Both the position numbers and the translations under genes were made by a program. DNA of 64,000 nt from Corynebacterium wankanglinii (lineage in GTDB: Bacteria; Actinomycetota; Actinomycetes; Mycobacteriales; Mycobacteriaceae), in NCBI GenBank assembly GCA_014490595.1, contig CP061031.1, positions 1 through 64,000 of the forward strand, given 5' to 3'. Every line of letters begins with the position of its first letter. Within the stretch, counting starts at the first letter, position 1. The notes beneath the pieces are model-generated. The model saw nothing but the letters and a program-made list of their open reading frames with translations. It did not search any database and was not told the origin of the DNA. Below are positions 1-7,315 of the stretch, in pieces.

Positions 1-2
1 AG

Positions 3-86
3 TCACTCGACAGGATCGCCGCTGAAAAGCATCTGTCGCGTTCAGAGATGATGCGTCAGGCGATCACCGCTATTACTGCGGCATGA
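3..86 (+). CDS. Ribbon-helix-helix antitoxin, C-terminal end (partial)
   Basis: The first 27 codons readable in the window end in TGA at 84-86. The peptide (LDRIAAEKHLSRSEMMRQAI) has the helix-turn-helix spacing of CopG/Arc-type RHH antitoxins, where SRSEMMRQAI is the second helix that packs the dimer. The stop overlaps the ATG of the next gene (ATGA), as expected for a translationally coupled toxin-antitoxin pair. The N-terminal DNA-binding strand lies outside the window, so family assignment rests on the second half only. Confidence 0.6.
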   Translation, partial: SLDRIAAEKHLSRSEMMRQAITAITAA

Positions 87-301
87 GGGTGGCGGCATCT
101 GCCACCAAGCACGGCATCAGTGAGGAAGACGGTATCCATGCCGCTTCATTTCCGACATGGGTTGCACCCCTTGACGATGATCCTGCGCAATGGCGTGAAC
201 TGCGCCTCGGGTTCGACACCCACGCCCGACTTTTGGAAACTGTCGTGGTTGTCGCCTCCGACGGGGACGAATTACTGATTCACGCAATGAAGGCGCGTTG
301 A
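83..301 (+). CDS. Putative toxin of an RHH-linked toxin-antitoxin pair (BrnT/DUF4258-like)
   Basis: A 72-residue protein whose start overlaps the antitoxin stop by ATGA. Residues 8-13 (TKHGIS followed by EED) and the late LLETVVVVA...LLIHAMKAR pattern resemble small actinobacterial toxins in which a KHGIS-E-D helix is followed by strands ending IHAMPAR. These are believed to be RNase-like toxins of the RelE/BrnT superfold; no catalytic residue can be proven here. Gene order antitoxin-toxin and tight coupling support a TA module. A strong inverted repeat follows the stop. Confidence 0.55.
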   Translation: MRVAASATKHGISEEDGIHAASFPTWVAPLDDDPAQWRELRLGFDTHARLLETVVVVASDGDELLIHAMKAR

Positions 302-312
302 AATACGTCGAT

Positions 313-355
313 CTCCTTAGGTAACCGCTCGGTGAGTCGGCGGTTGCCTAAGGAG
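313..355 (+). terminator. Hairpin terminator after the toxin gene
   Basis: Arms at 313-328 and 340-355 pair over 16 positions with a single G-T wobble around an 11-nt loop. It starts 12 nt after the toxin stop. There is no clear T run, so factor-independent termination is only probable. Confidence 0.5.
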
Positions 356-463
356 CGCCCTTAGAGGTCAGTCGTCACCCGGCAGAACAAGCCGCTTTTC
401 GCGGAACCGCGACCGCTGGCGGATTTCGACTCCGGGCGTGGTGGCGCTGGATATGGTGGGACG

Positions 464-1095
464 GTGACTACTCCTGCCCCCCCCAGCGTCTCGACCGCTC
501 CGAAATGCGGCACAACCTCGACAAGTTCAAGCTGCACTGGCGCGAACGCCTAGATAGCTGGACTGAGGCCCACCAAGGGGCGATCGAGAAGAAGTACGCC
601 CAGTCCTTCTGGGCGGACTTCCTCGCCTGCTTCGGTGTGAGCGCCGCGCGCATGGACCTCTTTGAGCAGGACGCGCGCCGCGCCTCGACGGGTAATACCG
701 GCTACATCGACCTGTTCTGGCCCTCCGTGGTGATTGGCGAAGCGAAGAAACCGGGTGTCGACCTCCAGCTCGCGGTCGATCAGGCTCGCGATTACCTCCA
801 GGGCGGGTCCGTCTCCGCGACGGAGCAACCCCGCTACATCATCGCCTCCGACTTCGAGACCTTCCGTCTGATCCGTTTGGGTGCCCCGGAGCAGCGCTTC
901 GACGTCACCTTCCCCCTCGGGGAGGTGACCGATCATGTGGACGAGCTGAAATTTCTCGGGGTACGACGAGTCCATGACCCGCAAGGAGGAGCAGGCCGCC
1001 TCCATTAAGGCGTCAAAGATCATGGCGAACCTGTTCACCGCAATGGCAGGCGACGACGTGGATGAGAACGTGGCCGACGCCGCACCCATGCTTTA
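464..1095 (+). pseudogene. MmeI-like type IIG restriction-modification enzyme, N-terminal remnant, frameshifted
   Basis: From 505 the frame encodes the nuclease-domain start of large class I SAM-dependent DNA methyltransferase/endonuclease fusions (FWADFLACFGV, then ASTGNTGYIDLFWP and VIGEAKKPG, the D-x(n)-ExK nuclease pattern). At about 960 the frame shifts by one base; the +1 frame continues as MTRKEEQAASIKASKIMANLF and stops at 1093-1095. The full family is around 900-1000 residues, so helicase-like spacer, methylase and target-recognition parts are missing. A possible upstream GTG at 464 is out of frame with 505 only because of an 8-C tract at 477-484. It is a dead remnant next to another broken defence gene. 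Confidence 0.75.
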
Positions 1096-1174
1096 GTGAA
1101 TAATTCAGCCTAGAGGGAAAGCTGGCCGAAAGCTGAAGGTGATTTCCTCTCGCCAAGATAGACGAAAGGAAAAT

Positions 1175-1947
1175 ATGAAGTTCACTACTTTGCGGATTAG
1201 CAATTTTCAATGCTTCGGACCTGCGCCCACCATCCTTAATCTCACCGATATGACCTATGTTCTGGGGCCAAACGGCGCAGGGAAAACAGCGGTCCTCGAG
1301 GCGCTATCGCGCATGTTTAGCCGGTTGCGGCTCAGCGAACGGTTCGTATCAGTGATTTTCATGTCCCTGTGGACCGCAGTCTGACCGAGCTCCAGGAGGA
1401 GGAACCAGTCCTCTGGATTGAAGTCGACATTGAGTTCCCAGAGATAGATTCTGAGGGTTACCACGCATCCATTCCGCCCAACTTCCACCACATGATGATT
1501 GAGAGTGTTGCTGGGGTGCCGAAAGTGCGTGTGAGACTAACAGCCAAGCTGGCTTTAGACGGGGTTGTCGAAGAAAGGATCGAGTATGTACGTCAGATAG
1601 ATGAATCGGGGGAACCGACAGTTTGTGCCGACATGTCCCGTTACGACCGGGGATACATTGAAGTGCACTATCTTCCGGCAGGGCGTGACCCCAGCGAACA
1701 TATCGCCTACACGGCTACATCTTTAATTGGTCGAACTCTGCGAGCAGCGGATTGGTCGCAAGAACGCACGACTCTTTCTGACCTTTCTGAACAGCTCACC
1801 AATGCTCTTACCTCTAACAGTGCGGTATCGAGTGGAACCGAAACCAGCTGTGTAGGCGTGCTCGGAACGGATACCCATATCGTGCAGAGACTTCAAAGTC
1901 ATGACGGTGAATGTCATTTCGAGACGCAGGGAGATACAAAACGGTAG
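1175..1947 (+). pseudogene. OLD-family-like AAA ATPase (putative nuclease), truncated and frameshifted
   Basis: The ATG at 1175 follows a GAAAGGA ribosome-binding site. The first 50 residues form an SMC/OLD-type N terminus (ISNFQCFGP, then Walker A GPNGAGKT). A frameshift near 1330-1345 moves reading into a second frame that continues ISDFHVPVDRSL and about 190 further residues to 1947. Signature, Walker B and the C-terminal TOPRIM nuclease part of OLD/GajA-like proteins are absent, so at most the first third of the gene remains. The neighbouring type IIG remnant suggests a decayed defence island. Confidence 0.65.
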
Positions 1948-2053
1948 TGGGGACACCGATTGGTACCGGTAGACACCACACTACCGAGACGCCACCGGCA
2001 TGGCGCCACTCTCAGCGAAAACCTCGGTAGCCAGGACTAATGAAAAATCAAGC

Positions 2054-2077
2054 ATACGCTAACCGCCACTAGCGTAT
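2054..2077. repeat. Perfect 8-bp inverted repeat (operator or small hairpin)
   Basis: ATACGCTA at 2054-2061 and TAGCGTAT at 2070-2077 pair perfectly around an 8-nt spacer. A self-complementary GCATATGC follows within 20 bases. It could be a regulator binding site or part of the structured region downstream. Confidence 0.35.
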
Positions 2078-2160
2078 AGCAGCATATGCAGGCATAGGCT
2101 ATGTGGTGTTAGCACCCGGTAACAGTACGAGGCCTCTTTGTGCCAACTAAGGAAAGGAGT

Positions 2161-2340
2161 GGGGAAGACGCTCAGCGCTATGTGTGAAAGGAAGTCGGCT
2201 TGCGTCTTCCCCAAATCGAAGACCCCCATAAGTCTTCGACCATGGATCGGAGGACATCACCCTCCGTCCACGAAGGGTAACACCATTGTCGGAAGCACGT
2301 GGGCGTGAAAATGCAAGCGCGGTGCCGCCACGAGGATTTG
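2161..2340 (+). ncRNA. Candidate structured RNA of unknown family
   Basis: Three perfect stems lie in a row: 11 bp (2161-2171 with 2202-2212), 8 bp (2216-2223 with 2232-2239, loop CCCCATAA) and 6 bp (2248-2253 with 2261-2266). A further imperfect GC-rich stem can be drawn between about 2298 and 2330. The stems do not sit in a coding frame. I do not recognise tmRNA, RNase P, SRP, 6S or a known riboswitch core. Strand is assigned only because the next gene is on plus; the hairpins read equally on minus. Confidence 0.35.
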
Positions 2341-2563
2341 TGTAAGCGGCTTAAAGGTCTTTGCTCAATTTTGTGTGTGGGTTGGCTTGTTAGAAACGCT
2401 CTTGCTTGTTCCTAATTATGGGGGAACTTTGCTTAAACTGTCTCAGGTTTTGTTTCGCCTGTATGGATAGCTCGAACCAACTTGGCCACCTCAGCTATCT
2501 TCGTAAGCTTTTTCTGTTTGCTAACGTCGGGTTTCCTTCTGGGGTCGGGTGATCTGAAGGGAT

Positions 2564-2589
2564 GCCCCCTATGAAGGGGGGTAATTTTT
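2564..2589 (+). terminator. Possible intrinsic terminator
   Basis: A short G-C stem (CCCCC at 2565-2569, GGGGG at 2576-2580, 6-nt loop) is followed by TAATTTTT. It would end a transcript coming from the hairpin region upstream. Confidence 0.45.
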
Positions 2590-2776
2590 AAAATATTGCA
2601 GTTGTACTGCAACTTACGTGCGAAGGCGTTGTGGTCGGGCTGTCATCCGAGTGGTTCCCTTCGTTTTGGATAAGGATTTATATCCTGAAGTCTAAAGTTG
2701 TTGCGGCGGCAGCATTTTCAGGGTTCGTGGATTCCGCATACACGGTCATGCATACTTACCAGAGGATCAAGAACTA

Positions 2777-3388
2777 GTGTCGAGAAGCAATGTAGACAGG
2801 GTCAAAACCCGCAGGTTTCGCAGAACAACGGTGGTATCCGTGGGGATTCTGGCAGTTTTTCCGTTGTCCGGATGCGGAGTTTTTGCCGGTTGGGACGAGA
2901 TGGCTGAGACGCAACCTTCGGGCAACACAGCTATTTCACTTTCAGAATCCGGTGACATCTCCGTACACATGATCGCCTGCGACATCGCCGTTGAATCCGT
3001 GGAGCTTCAGATACTCACTGATAAAGCCGGCGCACCGCCTCTGGGCGAGCAAGTCAGTCTCGACACTCCGCAAAGCGGCTATGTCGTCGTGACACTTCCC
3101 CACTCATCGGAACACGAACCGCCGGTACTCAATTCCATTATGAATGATCCACAGCGGAAGTTTTGGGTTCGGCCCCTAACCTACAAGGGAAAAACTAATG
3201 AGCTGCGCTTCGTGCCGCCACTGAACGGCCTGACACTGGAAACCCTGGACAATCATCCACGCGGATCTCTACTCGTCCAAAACTACATTCCCGGAACACA
3301 CGGGCCGGAAACCTTAGACGAAGTGTCGCTAGATGACTTCAAGCATGGTCCCGCCAGTAGCCGACCATCCGATTGCCATATCGATTAG
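2777..3388 (+). CDS. Secreted lipoprotein of unknown function
   Basis: A 203-residue protein with a GTG start. Basic residues at 8-16 precede a hydrophobic core (VVSVGILAVFPL) and a lipobox L-S-G-C at residues 30-33, so it should be processed by signal peptidase II and anchored by Cys33. The rest is mostly beta-prone with no domain I recognise. The upstream region carries the hairpin cluster, and a strong terminator follows about 110 bp after the stop. It stands alone between broken defence genes and an IS nest, so it is probably accessory. Confidence 0.6.
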   Translation: MSRSNVDRVKTRRFRRTTVVSVGILAVFPLSGCGVFAGWDEMAETQPSGNTAISLSESGDISVHMIACDIAVESVELQILTDKAGAPPLGEQVSLDTPQSGYVVVTLPHSSEHEPPVLNSIMNDPQRKFWVRPLTYKGKTNELRFVPPLNGLTLETLDNHPRGSLLVQNYIPGTHGPETLDEVSLDDFKHGPASSRPSDCHID

Positions 3389-3712
3389 CGCTCCGCTTGC
3401 AACCGGCAATCCGAAAAAGACCTCATTACAGTAAGCAACAACCCACTCGCCCAGTACGAGCAGGCCCACGGTGAACTGACCAAGTAAACCGCACAGTAAA
3501 AGTGAGGGTGGCACCCCACCGGAGCGCCTCCCTCACTTTTGCAAGGGGTACCTGCCGCTTGTAGATATACAAGCCCATACGGCGCAGCTTCACCGCTGCC
3601 TCCCCCTAAACCCACGTGCTTCCGAGAGCTATGCCGCCACCCCCGCGAGCGAAGGGCAAGGTCTTCCGATCCAGGTGATGGTTCACAAAATCCTTCACTG
3701 CAAAGCCTGCCG
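3389..3712. other. Intergenic region between the lipoprotein gene and IS6 remnant
   Basis: Besides the terminator at 3498-3540 I see no gene. The segment 3541-3712 contains short imperfect repeats around 3550-3590 but no IS6-type terminal repeat, so the left end of the interrupted IS6 element appears lost or diverged. Confidence 0.4.
3498..3540 (+). terminator. Strong hairpin terminator
   Basis: An 11-bp perfect stem (3498-3508 with 3530-3540) flanks a smaller inner GTGG/CCAC stem, and the 3' arm ends in TTTT. The A-run on the other side makes it potentially bidirectional. Confidence 0.65.
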
Positions 3713-3803
3713 TTTAGAGACCCCGTAGCGGCAGTGCGGTGATACTGCCGCTACGAGGTGAGCTACCGCGATCTGGAGGAAATGATGACCGAGCGGGGCG
3801 TGC
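3713..3803 (+). pseudogene. IS6-family transposase, 5' part interrupted by IS21-type insertions
   Basis: The frame FRDPVAAVR, a TGA at 3740-3742, then YCRYEVSYRDLEEMMTERGV matches the N terminus of IS6/IS6100-type transposases, which read AVRWYCRY at this place. The TGA therefore sits where a tryptophan codon is expected. The reading frame is broken at 3803 by the IS21-type element and resumes, in frame after removal of the target duplication, at 9099 with PVDHTTIYRWV. Confidence 0.75.
3797..3803. repeat. 7-bp target-site duplication, left copy
   Basis: GGCGTGC directly precedes the TG terminus of the first IS21-type copy and recurs at 9096-9102 directly after the CA terminus of the second. 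The pair therefore appears to flank the dimer as one inserted unit. Confidence 0.65.
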
Positions 3804-3897
3804 TGTTTAGAAGATCGAAATGGAAGCGGTGTGGTGAGTTTGTGGTAGCGCTTGAGTGGGGATCCGGTAGCGGGTCCCTGCTCAGGCGCTTTGTGTG

Positions 3898-4665
3898 TTA
3901 CTGGTTAGCTTCCAGTCTCATGTTTGGTCCTTCGAGGGTGATGATTTCGGCGCCGGCGATGAGTCGGTTGAGGATGGACTCGGCGATGACAGCGTCCGGG
4001 ATAGATCTGTACCAATCTTGCGGGGTGAACTGTGAGGTCACGATCGTTGATCGGTTGCTTTCTCGTTCGGAGAGAATGTTGAAGAGCAGGTGCGCGGTGG
4101 CGGCATCGACTGGGGTGGTGAGGAAGTCGTCGAGGACTAACACATCGACGTTGATCAACTCGCGGGTGAGTTTGAGCCGGGCTGGGTCGTCGAGCGGCAT
4201 CACTGCGAAGTGCGCGGCAAGCATGTCGGTGCGGTAGAACCTGGCGGAGTAGTCGTTGCGGCATGCTGCGGTGATCAGAGCTTGGGCGAGGTAGGTCTTG
4301 CCGACTGAGGATTTGCCCAAGATGACAATGTTTTGGCCCAGGTGGCACCATTGTCCGTGAGCGAGTCGGCTGACTTGTTCTGGGTTGATGTTGCGGTCAG
4401 GTGCGTAGACGACGTCTTCGAGGCAGGCATCGGGGTTTGGCGATCGTGATGCCTTGAGCAGTTTGTTGATGCGGCGTTCGCGTCTGGCCGCGACTTCTTT
4501 GTCGAGTGCGTAGAGCACCTTTTGGGAGAAGGTCCACGTGTCGAAGGCTGGGTCGTTGGCGATGTCGATGACGCTTTTGCCGAAGGCTGTCATGCGCATC
4601 GCTGTGAAGTCCGCGAGGACGGATTCGTCGAGGAAACGCTCTTGCGGCGGGGTCGGTGGGGTCAT
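3898..4665 (-). CDS. istB: IS21-family ATP-binding helper protein IstB (copy 1)
   Basis: A 255-residue DnaC/DnaA-like AAA ATPase. Walker A is GKSSVGKT at residues 117-124 and Walker B VLVLDD at 175-180. In IS21 systems IstB assembles as decamers on target DNA and recruits the IstA transposase. The start overlaps the istA stop by ATGA, so translation is coupled. The length matches the family and no defect is visible. Confidence 0.9.
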   Translation of the reverse strand: MTPPTPPQERFLDESVLADFTAMRMTAFGKSVIDIANDPAFDTWTFSQKVLYALDKEVAARRERRINKLLKASRSPNPDACLEDVVYAPDRNINPEQVSRLAHGQWCHLGQNIVILGKSSVGKTYLAQALITAACRNDYSARFYRTDMLAAHFAVMPLDDPARLKLTRELINVDVLVLDDFLTTPVDAATAHLLFNILSERESNRSTIVTSQFTPQDWYRSIPDAVIAESILNRLIAGAEIITLEGPNMRLEANQ

Positions 4666-6305
4666 GGCGTTGTGGTTCCTTTCTTGATGAGGTTGTCCAG
4701 GCTGAACTGTGCTGCGCCACCGAGGTAGGCGCCGCTGGTGTCGCGTGTGGCAGCGGCGGACGGGTGGGCCCGATGCCCAGGTGTGGCCGGTGCCGGTTGG
4801 TCGAAGCCGTGTGGTCGGGTTGCGACTTCTTTGCGTACGGCGGCCATCATGTTTTTGACCGCGGTGTAGGACACCGCCCGGCGGGTCCCGTCGGAGGAGA
4901 CCAAGCGCTTACATGCTTCTTCCAACACGAGCTTGTTGGCGTGTTTGCCCATTGACAGCACGTTCCTGCACGATTGGTACGCCTGGGCCGGGATTGCTTT
5001 CGCCGCGATCATTTCCTCGATGACGGTGCGTGTCGCCGGCCCGATCTTTTGGGCTTCGCGCAGGAAGTAATCGCTCGTCCACAGTCCCTGGGTGTGATCC
5101 ATGTTCGCCGGTATGTGGTCGGCATCGGTGACATACGCCCCGCGGGTGTGGGCAAGCGTGTGGGTTGTAACGGCACGGCCACCATCGAAGACCGTGAGCA
5201 CTTGCCCGGTGATGCGCACATCGACAGTGCGGCCAACGAGCTGGTGCGGCACGGAGTACCGCACGCTAGCTACGGTGATGTGGAAATCTGGGGCGACCTT
5301 GGCGCGTTTCCACTCGGTGCGCTGCCACGGGGTATCGGGAAGCGCTGTCAACAGGTGCCTTTCATGCGCATCGAAAATGTCTTTGCGGCTTGACTGCTGG
5401 TGACGAAACGGTACCGCCTGGTTGATCTGGTCAACCAGCTGCTGAATTCGCGAGTTGAGTTCGTCAAGGTCGACGCACTGGTGGCCATCGAGTGCGTGGA
5501 TGACCTTGTGGGTGACGATCTTGACTGCGGCTTCGACATTCGCTTTGTCTTTCGGCCGTTTCGCCCTCGTGGGCAGTGCTGCGGTGTTGTAATGCTCCAA
5601 AAACTGCTCGTAGGTGTCGTTGACCTTGCGGTTTCGATCCGCCGCGCTGATCGCGTTCGACGCAGTCGAGGCATTATCCGGCACCACAACCTCAGGCACG
5701 CCCCCGAAGTAGGCGAACGCGTGGTGGTGGGCATCAAGCCAGGAATGCTGGCGCTCATCCGGACATGCGAGGGCAAAAATCATCCCTGAATACGGCATTG
5801 AGGCGACAAACACGCTGACCTTCACCCCCGGTGCGCCATAAGGGTCGAACAGGCGCATCTTGGTGCCTGCCCAATCCACCTGCATGGTGTGCCCCGGTGT
5901 ATGGGTGATGCGTGCGGTCAAACCGGCCGCATCGACATGAGACGCCACCAACTGGCGAAACCGGTCGTAGCTGTAATGAAGCTGGCCGGGTAAAGCAGGT
6001 GTGGTGGTGTAGCGCGCCCACAGCACTTGCAGTGTCTGCTTGTTACGCCCCGTGCGGGCTTTGACCACCGCATCAAAATCGATAGGGACGAACTCGCCCT
6101 GGCCGGTACTGCGCCCATCTACGAATAACTCGTCGAGCTCATCATCCGTCAACGCCAAAACCTGGTCGACGGTGCGAATCCCAAGGGATCGAAGCACCTG
6201 ATTCGACCGGGAAATCGTGCGGTGCGAGCACCCGAGCTGTTGTTCAATCTGGCGGTACGAACGCTGCTGCACAAGCAGCTTCATCACCGCCCGGTAATCC
6301 GTCAT
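4662..6305 (-). CDS. istA: IS21-family transposase IstA (copy 1)
   Basis: A 547-residue transposase. The N terminus has a resolvase-like helix-turn-helix (SYRQIEQQLGCSHRTISR, 16-33). The DDE triad is visible as D144 (QVDWAG), D210 (VVPDNAS) and E258 (KANVEAAV). A C-terminal beta-barrel-like region and basic tail follow. It cuts and joins the element ends with IstB as target selector. The gene is open over its full length, unlike the second copy. Confidence 0.9.
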   Translation of the reverse strand: MTDYRAVMKLLVQQRSYRQIEQQLGCSHRTISRSNQVLRSLGIRTVDQVLALTDDELDELFVDGRSTGQGEFVPIDFDAVVKARTGRNKQTLQVLWARYTTTPALPGQLHYSYDRFRQLVASHVDAAGLTARITHTPGHTMQVDWAGTKMRLFDPYGAPGVKVSVFVASMPYSGMIFALACPDERQHSWLDAHHHAFAYFGGVPEVVVPDNASTASNAISAADRNRKVNDTYEQFLEHYNTAALPTRAKRPKDKANVEAAVKIVTHKVIHALDGHQCVDLDELNSRIQQLVDQINQAVPFRHQQSSRKDIFDAHERHLLTALPDTPWQRTEWKRAKVAPDFHITVASVRYSVPHQLVGRTVDVRITGQVLTVFDGGRAVTTHTLAHTRGAYVTDADHIPANMDHTQGLWTSDYFLREAQKIGPATRTVIEEMIAAKAIPAQAYQSCRNVLSMGKHANKLVLEEACKRLVSSDGTRRAVSYTAVKNMMAAVRKEVATRPHGFDQPAPATPGHRAHPSAAATRDTSGAYLGGAAQFSLDNLIKKGTTTP

Positions 6306-6547
6306 CAGCGGACTCCTTCCGGTAACCGGCTACACCCCTGTGGCGCAACCACCCGAAAGCATCACCCGCCACCGCCAACCCCGCTACCGGAAACCCACTG
6401 AACCGCTACCCGAAAGTCACCACACCGCTACCAACTAGCCGGTCGCAACAAGCTGTTTAGAAGATCGAAATGGAAGCGGTGTGGTGAGTTTGTGGTAGCG
6501 CTTGAGTGGGGATCCGGTAGCGGGTCCCTGCTCAGGCGCTTTGTGTG

Positions 6548-7315
6548 TTACTGGTTAGCTTCCAGTCTCATGTTTGGTCCTTCGAGGGTGATGATTTCGG
6601 CGCCGGCGATGAGTCGGTTGAGGATGGACTCGGCGATGACAGCGTCCGGGATAGATCTGTACCAATCTTGCGGGGTGAACTGTGAGGTCACGATCGTTGA
6701 TCGGTTGCTTTCTCGTTCGGAGAGAATGTTGAAGAGCAGGTGCGCGGTGGCGGCATCGACTGGGGTGGTGAGGAAGTCGTCGAGGACTAACACATCGACG
6801 TTGATCAACTCGCGGGTGAGTTTGAGCCGGGCTGGGTCGTCGAGCGGCATCACTGCGAAGTGCGCGGCAAGCATGTCGGTGCGGTAGAACCTGGCGGAGT
6901 AGTCGTTGCGGCATGCTGCGGTGATCAGAGCTTGGGCGAGGTAGGTCTTGCCGACTGAGGATTTGCCCAAGATGACAATGTTTTGGCCCAGGTGGCACCA
7001 TTGTCCGTGAGCGAGTCGGCTGACTTGTTCTGGGTTGATGTTGCGGTCAGGTGCGTAGACGACGTCTTCGAGGCAGGCATCGGGGTTTGGCGATCGTGAT
7101 GCCTTGAGCAGTTTGTTGATGCGGCGTTCGCGTCTGGCCGCGACTTCTTTGTCGAGTGCGTAGAGCACCTTTTGGGAGAAGGTCCACGTGTCGAAGGCTG
7201 GGTCGTTGGCGATGTCGATGACGCTTTTGCCGAAGGCTGTCATGCGCATCGCTGTGAAGTCCGCGAGGACGGATTCGTCGAGGAAACGCTCTTGCGGCGG
7301 GGTCGGTGGGGTCAT
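6548..7315 (-). CDS. istB: IS21-family ATP-binding helper protein IstB (copy 2)
   Basis: The same 255-residue protein as the copy-1 IstB, with identical Walker A and B motifs. Because of the frame changes upstream, the open frame extends in front of the ATG at 7315 into the distal part of the broken istA. The normal start is still the ATG at 7315, by comparison with copy 1. Confidence 0.85.
   Translation of the reverse strand: MTPPTPPQERFLDESVLADFTAMRMTAFGKSVIDIANDPAFDTWTFSQKVLYALDKEVAARRERRINKLLKASRSPNPDACLEDVVYAPDRNINPEQVSRLAHGQWCHLGQNIVILGKSSVGKTYLAQALITAACRNDYSARFYRTDMLAAHFAVMPLDDPARLKLTRELINVDVLVLDDFLTTPVDAATAHLLFNILSERESNRSTIVTSQFTPQDWYRSIPDAVIAESILNRLIAGAEIITLEGPNMRLEANQ

Larger units (their letters stand above)
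1948..2776. other. Gene-free 829-bp stretch with several hairpins
   Basis: No reading frame with recognisable homology was found. The segment is richer in A/T than its surroundings and carries a perfect 8-bp hairpin at 2054-2077, three stacked hairpins between 2161 and 2266, and a C5/G5 hairpin with a downstream T run at 2565-2588. These are listed separately. Confidence 0.5.
3804..6450 (-). mobile_element. IS21-family insertion sequence, copy 1 (intact)
   Basis: The element runs from TG at 3804 to CA at 6450 (2647 bp). Its ends are imperfect inverted repeats: TGTT plus AGCGGTGTGGTGA and GGTAGCG recur in the same order at both ends, the multiple-repeat end typical of IS21. It carries istA and istB on the minus strand, both open. 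Only three bases (AGC, 6451-6453) separate it from copy 2. Confidence 0.85.

Noticed and set aside
2161..2340. tmRNA, RNase P or SRP RNA
   Set aside because: None of the conserved core sequences of these RNAs could be found; only generic hairpins are present.
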